Positions 52,855-61,843 of a DNA stretch of 64,000 nucleotides are shown here, one piece after another (the stretch's first letter is position 1; every line of letters begins with the position of its first letter). Where the stretch lies: positions 186,001-250,000 of the forward strand of contig NZ_JALKBG010000003.1 of the NCBI RefSeq assembly GCF_023016155.1. The letters are read 5' to 3'. The notes beneath the pieces are model-generated. The model was given only the letters and a program-made list of their open reading frames with translations, was not told where the DNA came from and did not search any database. Both the position numbers and the translations under genes were made by a program. The DNA comes from Aliiroseovarius sp. F20344. Its GTDB lineage: Bacteria > Pseudomonadota > Alphaproteobacteria > Rhodobacterales > Rhodobacteraceae.

Positions 52855-53840
52855 TTCTATGCTTCTTGCCGAGTTTTTCAATCGCCCAGGAATGGGAAGA
52901 CAAACAGCTTTTCCAAGGGGAAAATGCCCGTAAAACTCTGCGTGTGCTGTCCAGCACCGACACCGCATTTTTCGCCCCGATTGTTGAGCAGTTTTTGGCC
53001 CGAAACCCTGATTGGTCCATTGAGTATCTGGTGACCTCAACCGCGCAGATCGACCAGCTATTGCGCGAAGACCCCGACCGTTTCGACATCGTGATTTCCA
53101 GCGCCATGGACCTTCAGCTGAAACTGGTCAATGACGGGTTTGCGCGTGCCTTGCCCGGCATCGCTCACCCGAGCTGGGCACAGTGGCGTGGGCGCTTGTT
53201 TGCCTTCACCACAGAGCCTGCAACCATCGTCATCAACAAAGCTGCATTCAACGGGAAACCAATCCCCCAGACCCGGCAAGAACTCATTCTGGCGCTGCGG
53301 CAGGAACCTGATCTTTTCCGGGGCCGCATTGGCACCTATGACGTGCGGCAATCCGGCCTTGGCTATCTTTTTGCCACGCAAGACGCGCGGGCTTCGGAAA
53401 CCTTCTGGCGCTTGACCGAGATTATGGGAAGTCTTGATGCCCGGCTATACTGCTGTTCGGGGGAAATGATCGACGACGTGGCCTCGGGCAAGCTTCTGGT
53501 GGCTTACAATGTTTTGGGCAGCTACGCCGCGACGCGTCAGTTGAATGATGACAGGTTCGAGATCATCCTGCCTTCCGATTTTCCAACCATGATGATGCGC
53601 ACTGGGTTTGTGTCTAAACACACGCAACACCCAGACGCGGCCGAGGCATTCATTCAGAATATGATCGATATTCAAACCAGCGGCGCTGGGGCGGGCTCCT
53701 CCCGCTTGCCACCGCTTTACCAAACATCCGAAACCGCCAGCCCATCGGTTATCGTGCTTGAACCGGCCTTGATGACGTATCTGGACAAGCTTAAGCGCCG
53801 GACTTTTGTGAAGGAATGGATGAACGCGGTGATACAGTAG
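52833..53840 (+). CDS. Periplasmic solute-binding protein overlapping tctE, possible sensor partner
   Basis: This 335-residue protein has a signal peptide (YILALILCFLPSFSIA) and the shape of a family 1/iron-type ABC binding protein (VLSSTDTAFFAPIVEQFLARNPDW, RFDIVISSAMDLQLKLVNDG, TTEPATIVINKAAFNG). No permease or ATPase follows; instead it starts inside tctE, with 22 bp of overlap. A vicinal YCCSGEM pair near residue 208 could form a disulfide. I infer an auxiliary ligand-sensing subunit of the kinase. An orphan transporter receptor is the other option. Confidence 0.85.
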   Translation: MRYILALILCFLPSFSIAQEWEDKQLFQGENARKTLRVLSSTDTAFFAPIVEQFLARNPDWSIEYLVTSTAQIDQLLREDPDRFDIVISSAMDLQLKLVNDGFARALPGIAHPSWAQWRGRLFAFTTEPATIVINKAAFNGKPIPQTRQELILALRQEPDLFRGRIGTYDVRQSGLGYLFATQDARASETFWRLTEIMGSLDARLYCCSGEMIDDVASGKLLVAYNVLGSYAATRQLNDDRFEIILPSDFPTMMMRTGFVSKHTQHPDAAEAFIQNMIDIQTSGAGAGSSRLPPLYQTSETASPSVIVLEPALMTYLDKLKRRTFVKEWMNAVIQ

Positions 53841-53942
53841 GACTACCTCGGGTCGATATGCTTGCTCTGACCCGCCAGTTCTGAATAATAGCGCTAACAT
53901 GTTCCGAGACTTCCCAAACACCGCAGTCACAAAGAGTGCCAA

Positions 53943-55223
53943 ATGACGGATCAAAGCATCAAGGCACTTCGCCAGATCGCCTGGCATATATTTCAGTCCG
54001 CAGTCGAAACTGCGGATCCTGCGCTTGCGATGAAAACCGCACTATCTAGCTCTCCCTTCCCTGTGCTTACCGCGAACGGAAAGTACATTGTGGTCGGGAT
54101 CGGCAAAGCCGCACCTGCCATGATGCGCGAAGCTTTGGGTCAAATCGCTGGCCCCTACACAGCGCTTTGCATCACACATCCGGAAAACACCGAATCCGCC
54201 GGGGATGCCGCCCTCATGTACGGCGCGCATCCCGTTCCGGACGACACAAGCTTGTCTGCTGGTCAGGCGGTTGCTGATCTTCTGGCCGAAGCCGGCCCTG
54301 CTGACCAGGTCATTGCGCTGATTTCGGGCGGCGGGTCGGCGTTGATGGCCTTGCCCGTGCCCGGCATCTCGATCGCGGACAAGGCAAAGGTCAGTGAGTT
54401 ACTTCTGGGTGCTGGGATCGACATCACTCAGATGAACCTTGTTCGCCAACAGCTTAGCGAACTGAAAGGCGGAGGCTTTCTGCATCACGCAGCCCCTGCT
54501 CCGGTTCGCGCCTATATCCTGTCGGATGTAATTGGCGATGATCTTCGCGCGATTGCAAGCGGACCAACCGTTGCCCCAATTGGTACTCAGGAAGATGCGC
54601 GTGAGATTTGCCTGCAAGCCGGGGTTTGGGGTGAGTTGCCAGCATCTGTGCGAGATCACCTGTCGCGATCAGAAGTAAAGACGCAACCGGCTCCCCCCTC
54701 CGAGAACCACTTGATCGGCTCGAACCGTCAAAGCTTGCAAGCCGCTGAAAAAGCCGCCACGGACGTTGGCTCTGTGCACGTCGTTTCGGACCACCTGATA
54801 GGAGATGTTAGAGACGCCGCCACCCTTCTTCTTGACGCAGCCGAGGCTACACCATCAAGCGCCGTGAGCGTTTTGCTGGCAGGCGGCGAAACCACCGTGC
54901 AGCTAACCGGCTCGGGCAAGGGTGGCCGCAATCAAGAGCTTGCGCTTCATGTGGCGGTGGGTGCCGAGAAACGTGGCCTGTCAGGCGATTGGATATTCCT
55001 AAGCGGAGGCACAGACGGGCGCGATGGTCCCACCGACGCCGCAGGAGGGATTGTCGATGCGTCCAGCCTTCAAAGAATGAGAAACGCAGGCGTGGATCCC
55101 ATTACGTTGTTGGATAACAACGATAGCTACGCCGCCCTTTCTGCCTCTAAAGATCTATTGATGACAGGGGCCACGGGCACCAATGTCGCTGACATCCAAT
55201 GCTTTCTGATTTCGAAACCCTGA
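53943..55223 (+). CDS. Glycerate 2-kinase / MOFRL family (GckA/TtuD-like)
   Basis: This 426-residue protein has an N-terminal DUF4147 part (VVGIGKAAPAMMREA, ALISGGGSALMALP, SELKGGG) and a C-terminal MOFRL domain (VLLAGGETTVQLTGSGKGGRNQELAL, LSGGTDGRDGPTDAAGG). Such proteins phosphorylate D-glycerate to 2-phosphoglycerate; older annotation as hydroxypyruvate reductase (TtuD) is common. It belongs to the glyoxylate/serine cycle region of metabolism. The gene stands alone, 102 nt after the binding protein and convergent with the PHA hydrolase. Confidence 0.9.
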   Translation: MTDQSIKALRQIAWHIFQSAVETADPALAMKTALSSSPFPVLTANGKYIVVGIGKAAPAMMREALGQIAGPYTALCITHPENTESAGDAALMYGAHPVPDDTSLSAGQAVADLLAEAGPADQVIALISGGGSALMALPVPGISIADKAKVSELLLGAGIDITQMNLVRQQLSELKGGGFLHHAAPAPVRAYILSDVIGDDLRAIASGPTVAPIGTQEDAREICLQAGVWGELPASVRDHLSRSEVKTQPAPPSENHLIGSNRQSLQAAEKAATDVGSVHVVSDHLIGDVRDAATLLLDAAEATPSSAVSVLLAGGETTVQLTGSGKGGRNQELALHVAVGAEKRGLSGDWIFLSGGTDGRDGPTDAAGGIVDASSLQRMRNAGVDPITLLDNNDSYAALSASKDLLMTGATGTNVADIQCFLISKP

Positions 55224-55249
55224 CAGACTTCGGCACCTCAATTGGCGTT

Positions 55250-56083
55250 TTAGCCCTGACCTAGGAACTCCGTAATCTCGGCGCCGACTTCGTGTCTTTG
55301 TGTGTACATCAGAAGATGGCCCGCAGGATAAACATGCAGTTTCGAATTCGGCAGCATATTCGACAAAAGGATCTGATTTGCGATTGGGATCAGCCCATCG
55401 AACTGCCCCGCAATCACCAATGCGGGCTGCTTGAGGGTGCGCAGCCACGGCAAGCTGGTCCAGCCACACATTGCCCGCACTTGCGCGAAGTAACCTTCGG
55501 GGCTGGGTCGGATCGCGTGTTTCGAATACTCGCGGAAATCAGCCGGGGCCAAAAGCGCTTCACCGCCATACATCAGCGGACCAATGAAATTGCCATAAGC
55601 CTTGCTGGTGAACCGCAGTGGGAACATGATCTCGGACAGGGCGATGGGTGTGCCCCACCAACTGCCCACGCCGCCTGCCGAACAGATTGCCAGCACCAGC
55701 TTGGACACACGGTCAGGAACCGTATGCGCAATCTGCTGCGCAAGCGCCCCGCCCCAAGAAATCCCAAGTATGTCGAACGCTTTGATGCCGATTTCATCGA
55801 GAACTCGTAGCGTGAATTCAGCGTAATCCGGGATCGTCGAAATCTTGTCGATCATATGCGAACGGCCCGTTCCCGGCATGTCGATCGCGATCAGGCAGCG
55901 GTCACTGATCTCATCCAGCAAGGGCAATAGCACTTCGATGGATTGGGCAAGGCCGTTGCACACCAGAAGCGGCGGCAGATCCGAGTTTACGACCCGATGG
56001 AGGTAGCGGATTTTTGCACCGTCTACCTCAATCATGTGAAATTCGGATTGGTCGATGGTGTCGATCGCCTCTTGCACGCCCAT
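55250..56083 (-). CDS. PHA depolymerase-like alpha/beta hydrolase (PhaZ-like)
   Basis: This 277-residue hydrolase has the nucleophile elbow GISWGGALAQQIAHTVPDRV, which matches the intracellular medium-chain PHA depolymerase group of Pseudomonas, an Asp in AGQFDGLIP, and a His in YPAGHLLMY. The start overlaps the phaC stop (TAATG). Operon position makes PHA mobilisation likely, though related hydrolases exist. Confidence 0.85.
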   Translation of the reverse strand: MGVQEAIDTIDQSEFHMIEVDGAKIRYLHRVVNSDLPPLLVCNGLAQSIEVLLPLLDEISDRCLIAIDMPGTGRSHMIDKISTIPDYAEFTLRVLDEIGIKAFDILGISWGGALAQQIAHTVPDRVSKLVLAICSAGGVGSWWGTPIALSEIMFPLRFTSKAYGNFIGPLMYGGEALLAPADFREYSKHAIRPSPEGYFAQVRAMCGWTSLPWLRTLKQPALVIAGQFDGLIPIANQILLSNMLPNSKLHVYPAGHLLMYTQRHEVGAEITEFLGQG

Positions 56084-57708
56084 TAACGCTCGCCCTCATG
56101 CACATAGGTGCCGGGCGCATCGGCCAAACGTTTGTACTTTCGGTTACCCAAGGTTTTTGCGGGTGCGCTAAGTACTGCCGGGTTGTTTTGGTCAAGCCAT
56201 TCCAACCAATGTGGCCACCAGCTTCCCTCGGTCAGGTCAGCGCTTTCATGCCAATTTTCGGCGCTGGAGCTGTCCTTGCCATCCACCCAAAACTTACGAC
56301 GAGTCTTGGCGGGATGGTTGATCACCGTGCCGGACACGTGACCGCCCGTGGTCAGGACAAACTCGGTCGGGCCGGACACCAAATCGGTTGCTGTGAAAGA
56401 TGTTTTCCACGGCACGATATGGTCGCCGTCTGCAGCCAAGAAATAGCAGGGCACGTCAATGTTGCGCGTATCGACCGGAGTTCCACAAATGGTCAGTGCG
56501 CCCGGCTTTTTCAGCTTATTCGCCATGTACATTTCTTCCACGAAAAAACTGTACCAATTGGCTGGCAGGTTCTGCGTGTCGGCGTTCCAATACAGCACGT
56601 CAAACGGCGCGGGTGATTTGCCCATGAGATAGTTTGAGACCACGAAGCCCCAAATGGATTCGTTGACATGCAGCATCGCCATGGCATTGGCGATGTCACG
56701 TCCCGGTGCAACTTTTTCAGATTTGAGACGCTGATTGTAGGCTTCGACTTGTGGCTCGTCGATGAACACATTGATCTGCCCTGAATCCGAGAAGTCGATC
56801 ATCGTCGACAGGAAGGTTGCAGTCCCCAGCTTTGCTTTCAGATCCTCAGGCATGACGGCCAGCGCGGCGACCAGCATCGTTCCGCCATTGCACCAGCCCA
56901 GCATATCCACCGCGTTGGATTTCGAGACTTCAGAGGTGACACGCAGAGCCTCGAATATGCCATCCGAAACATACTCGTCCCAGCCCAGATCGCCCATCTC
57001 GGGGCTCGGGTTACGCCATGCGATCATGTAGACGCTCTGCCCTTGCTCAAGCAGATAGCGGATCATGGATTTCTTTTCGTTCAGGTCGAAGATGTAGAAC
57101 TTGTTAACACAAGGCGGCACGATCAGGATCGGAGCCTTACGGGTTTTCGCAGCAACGGGTTTGTACTGGATCAGCTCGATCAACTCGTTGCGATAGATGA
57201 CCGACCCTGGAGTAGTGGCAATGTTCTTACCAACTTCAAACGCTTCCTCGTCAGTCGTGCTGATATAGCCCTTCTCGAGGTCAGACAGCATGTTTTGATA
57301 GCCATCAATTAGGCTCTGCCCACCGGTTTCCTGCGCAAGCTGCTGTGCTTCGGGATTGGTAGCAAGGAAGTTCGAAGGTGACATGTTATCGGCGGCGATA
57401 CGTGCATAGAAGCTGAGCTTTTCCTGTTCGTGATCCGACAAACCAGCATTGTCCGCCATGTCCACCATCGCTTTTGCGGTCAGCTCGTACGAATGGCGCA
57501 AAAGCGGGAAGATGCCCTCGTTCCAAGCGTCCCCGCGAAAGCGATTGTCCTTTGAAGGCTCAATAGCATCGCCAGCTTTCAAAGCCGTGGTCATCCATAG
57601 CTTCGCCATATCCTGTTGATAGGACATCCAGGTTTCGGCCCAAACACCCATTGGGTTCGATCCTGGTTTCCCCATCTCTTCAAGCATCTTGAAAAAGTCC
57701 TTGGACAT
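56083..57708 (-). CDS. phaC: Poly(3-hydroxyalkanoate) synthase
   Basis: It polymerises hydroxyacyl-CoA to storage polyester on granules. The 541-residue protein has the lipase-like box GWCNGGTM with catalytic Cys273, Asp429 (ADGDHIVPW) and His457 (TTGGHVSG). The N-terminal half contains the class I/II pattern PPCVNKFYIFDLNE. It lacks the longer N-terminal extension of some class I enzymes, as it is about 50 residues shorter. The next gene is the depolymerase-like hydrolase, so synthesis and breakdown are co-transcribed. No phasin or PhaR gene is visible here. Confidence 0.93.
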   Translation of the reverse strand: MSKDFFKMLEEMGKPGSNPMGVWAETWMSYQQDMAKLWMTTALKAGDAIEPSKDNRFRGDAWNEGIFPLLRHSYELTAKAMVDMADNAGLSDHEQEKLSFYARIAADNMSPSNFLATNPEAQQLAQETGGQSLIDGYQNMLSDLEKGYISTTDEEAFEVGKNIATTPGSVIYRNELIELIQYKPVAAKTRKAPILIVPPCVNKFYIFDLNEKKSMIRYLLEQGQSVYMIAWRNPSPEMGDLGWDEYVSDGIFEALRVTSEVSKSNAVDMLGWCNGGTMLVAALAVMPEDLKAKLGTATFLSTMIDFSDSGQINVFIDEPQVEAYNQRLKSEKVAPGRDIANAMAMLHVNESIWGFVVSNYLMGKSPAPFDVLYWNADTQNLPANWYSFFVEEMYMANKLKKPGALTICGTPVDTRNIDVPCYFLAADGDHIVPWKTSFTATDLVSGPTEFVLTTGGHVSGTVINHPAKTRRKFWVDGKDSSSAENWHESADLTEGSWWPHWLEWLDQNNPAVLSAPAKTLGNRKYKRLADAPGTYVHEGER

Positions 57709-57798
57709 GCTGAGCCCTTCCTGATTCCGATCTATCGCGTCGTATTATCCGACCGAAATGCTTCACGAGTTTTTCAGAACCCGCAATTACCCCATTTT

Positions 57799-58287
57799 TC
57801 ACTGGTCCTGCACGCGTGCGTGATCGATCTTCTCTTGAAGCCTTTCGTCTATCTCGGGGATCAAGGACGCCAAGCCGTTGATCAGACCTGCGATATCCGC
57901 GATGGGGACCCGATCTTCGATCTGCGACAGCATCAGGCCTCCATAGACCTCCCACATGCGGGCACGAAGCGCTTTTCCTGCCTCCGTGATCCGAAGGACC
58001 CTGCCCCGGCGATCACCGGGGGCTGGGCACTGAGTGACCAATTCATCATCTACCATCCGGCGCAGTGTGCGCGACAGATTCGGCTGATCAAACAGCGATT
58101 GCCGCTCTAGCTCATTCTGGCGCATCCCCTCTTCTGCACGCTCAAGTGCCCATAGGATGTCGTACCATGCGGCCGACGGAAGCCCTGCGCGTTTCAGTTC
58201 GGACTCGAACTTTTGAGTTACGTGCTTGTGCGCTTTGTTCAGCAACACCCAGATTGCGGTCGTCTGATCGTTTGGCTTCTTGTCCAT
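57799..58287 (-). CDS. MarR-family transcriptional regulator
   Basis: This 162-residue winged-helix regulator shows LKRAGLPSAAWYDILWAL, the recognition-helix region LERQSLFDQPNLSRTLRRMVDDELV and the beta-wing PAPGDRRGRVLRITEAG. It diverges from yceI with a near-perfect operator at 58338-58361. On its own strand it lies 90 nt ahead of phaC. No redox cysteine of the OhrR type is present near the N-terminus, so peroxide sensing is not indicated. Confidence 0.92.
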   Translation of the reverse strand: MDKKPNDQTTAIWVLLNKAHKHVTQKFESELKRAGLPSAAWYDILWALERAEEGMRQNELERQSLFDQPNLSRTLRRMVDDELVTQCPAPGDRRGRVLRITEAGKALRARMWEVYGGLMLSQIEDRVPIADIAGLINGLASLIPEIDERLQEKIDHARVQDQ

Positions 58288-58337
58288 CTCACATTTCCGT
58301 TACGGCCACAGCAGCGGGCTTTCATTCAAGCGTTAAT

Positions 58338-58361
58338 TTAGATACATGCACATGTATCTAA
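58338..58361. promoter_or_regulatory. Perfect 11-bp inverted repeat, MarR operator
   Basis: TTAGATACATG (58338-58348), two bases, CATGTATCTAA (58351-58361). The 24-bp dyad with core ATACATGCACATGTAT is typical of MarR boxes. It lies between the MarR gene (58287) and yceI (58408). Confidence 0.8.
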
Positions 58362-58407
58362 TATTTCTTCCCTCGTTGCCATGCAACATGACAAAGGAGC
58401 CACCACA

Positions 58408-59007
58408 ATGAAACCTCTACTGACAGCCGCCGCTTTGGGTTTGGGCCTTGCCACTGCCGGAACCGCCACCGCCGAGATCTACAAGTTTGACCCCGGCCAC
58501 ACCGAAATCCGCTTTTACTACAACCACGCCGGACTGTCGGAACAGTCTGGCCAATGGAAGGTCATCGGAGGCGAAGTCGATTTTGACCCGGCCAATGTTG
58601 CGGCCACCAAGGTCACCGTCACTGTGGACCCAGCCAGCGTCGACACTGGCGTAGGCCCGCTGGACGACCACCTGAAAAGCGCCGATTTCTTTGACGTTGA
58701 AGCCTTCCCCGAGATCACATTCACCTCGACCGGGGTCGAGCAAACGTCCGATACCACCATCACGCTGGTGGGCGATCTGACCATCAAAGACAACACCAAG
58801 CCGATCACCATGAACTTCACCCTGAACCACAACGGCCCGCACCCGCTGGGCGAGTTCTTCGACTATTATCAAGGCGAATGGCTTGGCGTTCAGGGCACGG
58901 GTGACATGCTGCGCTCGGATTATGGAGTGGGCATGTTCGCACCTGTGACGTCCGATGAAGTGCGTCTGGAAATCGCGGCCGAGCTGCGTGCGGGCGGCTG
59001 GGAATAA
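58408..59007 (+). CDS. YceI-family periplasmic protein
   Basis: This 199-residue lipocalin-like protein has a signal peptide (LGLGLATAGTATA) and YceI features: FDPGHTEIRFYYNHAGLS, HLKSADFFDVEAFPEITFTS, GDLTIKDNTKPITM and SDYGVGMF. Such proteins bind isoprenoid-type lipids such as ubiquinone. AAGGAG precedes the ATG at 58408. It lies 3 nt before cytochrome b561, a frequent pair, consistent with quinone-linked electron transfer under MarR control. Confidence 0.93.
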   Translation: MKPLLTAAALGLGLATAGTATAEIYKFDPGHTEIRFYYNHAGLSEQSGQWKVIGGEVDFDPANVAATKVTVTVDPASVDTGVGPLDDHLKSADFFDVEAFPEITFTSTGVEQTSDTTITLVGDLTIKDNTKPITMNFTLNHNGPHPLGEFFDYYQGEWLGVQGTGDMLRSDYGVGMFAPVTSDEVRLEIAAELRAGGWE

Positions 59008-59010
59008 GCC

Positions 59011-59583
59011 ATGCGGCTTACCAACACGACACAAAGCTGGGGGGCGCTGGCGCGCCTCCTGCATTGGGCGATCGCAGGGATCATCCTGTATCAATTGGGG
59101 ATGGGCGTTTGGATGACGAAATTTGTCACCGACGCTTTGGCTCAATTTCCATTGATCCAAACCCATAAAAGCTGGGGTTTCGTGGTATTCGCCCTGGCTG
59201 TAATCCGCGTGATTTGGCGGCTGCTGAATCGCAACGCGCCAGCGCTGCCCGACCACATGCCGCCGCTGGAAAAGCTGGCGGCAAAGCTGGGGCATCTAGG
59301 ACTTTACTCGCTGATGTTCATCATGCCGCTGTCGGGGTGGCTGATGGCCTCGGCCTCGCCGCTTCAGGACCGGTTCGGCGTGAAGAACAAGGTGTTCAAC
59401 TGGTTCGAGATGTACGATCCATTTGTTCCGGGCAACGAAGCCCTGTCGACCTTCTTCGCACAGGTGCATTTCTATTCCGCCATTGCACTTGGGGTCCTGT
59501 TGGTGGGCCATGCGGGTGCTGCACTATGGCATCATGTCCATCACAAAGACGATGTGCTGAAACGCATAACTTGGGGAAGATAG
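59011..59583 (+). CDS. Cytochrome b561 (diheme membrane cytochrome)
   Basis: This 190-residue protein has four helices and conserved histidines in LLHWAIAG, QTHKSWGF, VHFYSAIAL and LVGHAGAALWHHVHHKDD that should bind two b-hemes. It follows yceI in one operon and probably reduces quinone or passes electrons to periplasmic partners. A bidirectional terminator follows. Confidence 0.92.
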   Translation: MRLTNTTQSWGALARLLHWAIAGIILYQLGMGVWMTKFVTDALAQFPLIQTHKSWGFVVFALAVIRVIWRLLNRNAPALPDHMPPLEKLAAKLGHLGLYSLMFIMPLSGWLMASASPLQDRFGVKNKVFNWFEMYDPFVPGNEALSTFFAQVHFYSAIALGVLLVGHAGAALWHHVHHKDDVLKRITWGR

Positions 59584-59594
59584 ACCCCAAATGA

Positions 59595-59621
59595 AAAGGC
59601 CCGACAATTTGCCGGGCCTTT
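59595..59621. terminator. Bidirectional terminator between cytochrome b561 and PotC-like genes
   Basis: AAAGGCCCG (59595-59603) and CGGGCCTTT (59613-59621) form a perfect 9-bp stem with an A-rich and a T-rich arm between convergent genes, so it can stop transcription from both sides. Confidence 0.8.
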
Positions 59622-59643
59622 ACTTCTTCAAGCAGTAGAATGA

Positions 59644-60915
59644 TCAGTTGCTGTCATTCCCGATCGAGTTCGGATCGAATACATTTCCGAAACCGGAATT
59701 GTTTGACGATCCTGCAACACCTTCATCCGCCGCGCCGTCTTCTTCGTTCTGCAGCGTGTTCGGAGCGAACACCCCGCCGAAGCCCGAGTTGTTGGACGGT
59801 TTCGGAGCCGTCTGGGTTGCCCCTCCTTCCGCACCTTCGGCGGCTGCTTTTTCGGCCGATTCCTTAGCACGACGATCGCGCAGTTCTTGAATGCGCTTCT
59901 CGGTTTCCAAACGCTTTTGTTCCTGCACGTTGGCGATGCATTGATCAGGACTGTAAGTCATCGCTGATCCGATCACCGTCACCGTACCAATCAAAAGCAC
60001 GATAAGCGCGATGGCTGCCGGGTTGCGGCTGATCAGGCCGGGAACCTCAATCTTGCCAGCCAGCTCGCCCACTGTCGCATCCTTACGCGCGTCCGCGATC
60101 ATCGCTTTACGCTTGATGTTCGCCTCGTTCACAAGCGCGAAGAACACCGTCAGCGCCACGATCATGAAAGCCAGGGCCGAGATCGCCGGAGTGATCCCAT
60201 AGCGTACTTTCTGAGCCAGCTCGATCGTCAGGGTCGGGTATTCACCAAAGGTGAACGTGGTGGTGTTGTAGTTCTCGAACGAAGCAAGGAACGCCAGCAC
60301 CGCCGCCGACAGGATCGCGGGCATCATGAAAGGCATCAGTACCTTGCGGAACGCCTGAGCATGGGTTGCACCGAGGTCCAACGCGGCTTCGGTCAACGCC
60401 ATATCATAGCGTTGAAGACGCGCCACCAAGACCAGCATACAGTAGCTGGCAATGAAGGTGGACTGACCGATGATGGTCAGAAACAGCCCGTTTGACAGGA
60501 AGCTATCTGCACCCAGCCCCAACATGCGGTTGATCCGATCCCAGAACACCAGTGTCGAGATACCAATCACAACGCCTGGAATTAGGATCGGAGCGATGAT
60601 GATCGTGTAGTAGGTCGCCCGAAGCTTGGGCCAGATCTGCGTGAGCATCAGCGCACCCGCAAGACCCATTGCGACAGACAAGACTACCGTACCCATTCCG
60701 ACAAGGATCGAGTTCTTGATCCCGTTCAGAATGCGCTCGTCCTGAAATAGCGCTCCGAACCACTCGAACGTTAGGCATTCCCACGGCGTTGCCCGCGGAA
60801 AGCTGGGCGAGTTGAACGCCGTGATCGACATGATCACGAGGGGGCCAAGCAGATAGGCAAAGAAGATGCCCAGATAGACCCAGATAGATACGCGAATGAT
60901 TTTATCGGAGGTCAT
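59644..60915 (-). CDS. ABC transporter permease (PotC-like) with long C-terminal extension
   Basis: Residues 1-270 are a normal PotC-type permease with six helices and the EAA loop EAALDLGATHAQAFRKVLMP (176-195). Residues 271-423 are extra: a helix (PAAIALIVLLIGTVTVIG, about 299-316), a charged coiled-coil-like stretch (QEQKRLETEKRIQELRDRRA), and a tail with a repeated motif SNNSGFGGVFAPN (374-386) and SNNSGFGNVFDPN (404-416). The usual length is about 270. The start overlaps the first permease (ATGA at 60912-60915). The added helix would place the tail in the periplasm. A frameshift or fusion is unlikely because the frame is continuous and coding-like. Confidence 0.9.
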   Translation of the reverse strand: MTSDKIIRVSIWVYLGIFFAYLLGPLVIMSITAFNSPSFPRATPWECLTFEWFGALFQDERILNGIKNSILVGMGTVVLSVAMGLAGALMLTQIWPKLRATYYTIIIAPILIPGVVIGISTLVFWDRINRMLGLGADSFLSNGLFLTIIGQSTFIASYCMLVLVARLQRYDMALTEAALDLGATHAQAFRKVLMPFMMPAILSAAVLAFLASFENYNTTTFTFGEYPTLTIELAQKVRYGITPAISALAFMIVALTVFFALVNEANIKRKAMIADARKDATVGELAGKIEVPGLISRNPAAIALIVLLIGTVTVIGSAMTYSPDQCIANVQEQKRLETEKRIQELRDRRAKESAEKAAAEGAEGGATQTAPKPSNNSGFGGVFAPNTLQNEEDGAADEGVAGSSNNSGFGNVFDPNSIGNDSN

Positions 60916-61832
60916 TTGCCAATATCCCCCATGTTCACTTTGAACACACGCATCAGGGCAAGCACCAGAAGGATACAGGTGACAAGCAGAACGATCGCGT
61001 AGGCCGCGCCTTGTGGCCAATCAGAGTTGTCATTGAACTGCTGATAAATCAGCTGGGTAAACCAAAGCGACGATGGACCCCCTAGGATCTGGGGTGCGGC
61101 CAGCGCACCGGCAGACAGCATGAACACCATCGTACAGCCCGAGCTGATGCCCGGCTTGGCATAGGGAATGACCACCCGCTTGTGGATCCGCCACCAAGGG
61201 GCACCAAGGTCACGTGCGGCCTCGATCTGGTTGTGATCAAGGCTTTCTATCACGTTGTAGATCGGGAAGATCATCAGAAGGATATAGGCGTATCCCAGAC
61301 CCGCATAGAGCGCGATGTCATTGCGAATGAAGTCAAAGGGCGTATCAAATATACCAGACCCCACAAGCAGCGTGTTTATGACCCCACTTTCGCCAAAGAT
61401 GATGCGCAACGCGAAGGCGCGCAGGATCTCGTTGATCCAATAGGGGATGATCAGCATCAGCGCGAAAACACGGATGTGGTTGCCCTTGGTCTGTCCAAGA
61501 TAGTAGGCAATCGGATAGCACAGGATCAGGTTAAACAGCGTCACACAGACCGCCGCCACCAGCGTGCGGAAGAACACTTTCAGGTCCACCGCGTTGTAAT
61601 CCTGCGACCCGCCTTCTGGGCCATAGATCAGGTACTTATAGTTCTCAAGCGTATAGATATCCTTCGGCCCGCCGATCTCGGGAGGGGGAAGGTTCGGACG
61701 GAACGAGAAGTCGAGCATCGACAGCTGCGGAAGAATGATCAGGCCAACGGTCCAGAAAAGGACCAGACCCAACATCAGGGATCCCATCAGCGTGCCGTTC
61801 CGGTTGAAGAATTCCTTCAGGAAACTTGGCAT
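60912..61832 (-). CDS. ABC transporter permease (PotB-like)
   Basis: This 306-residue permease has a first helix near residues 16-36, then a periplasmic loop, and the EAA loop QIEAARDLGAPWWRIHKRVVIPYAKPG. It is typical of polyamine/opine-type transport systems. It lies 11 nt after the ATPase gene. Confidence 0.92.
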   Translation of the reverse strand: MPSFLKEFFNRNGTLMGSLMLGLVLFWTVGLIILPQLSMLDFSFRPNLPPPEIGGPKDIYTLENYKYLIYGPEGGSQDYNAVDLKVFFRTLVAAVCVTLFNLILCYPIAYYLGQTKGNHIRVFALMLIIPYWINEILRAFALRIIFGESGVINTLLVGSGIFDTPFDFIRNDIALYAGLGYAYILLMIFPIYNVIESLDHNQIEAARDLGAPWWRIHKRVVIPYAKPGISSGCTMVFMLSAGALAAPQILGGPSSLWFTQLIYQQFNDNSDWPQGAAYAIVLLVTCILLVLALMRVFKVNMGDIGK

Positions 61833-61843
61833 CGCTCCACTCC

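Noticed and set aside
53841-53942. Possible small gene or RNA between the binding protein and glycerate kinase
   Set aside because: No stable hairpin, ribosome site or open frame of useful length was seen; it is probably just the promoter of the kinase gene.
58417-59295. Open minus-strand frame of 292 codons opposite yceI and cytochrome b561
   Set aside because: It crosses two well-supported genes on the plus strand and shows no domain.
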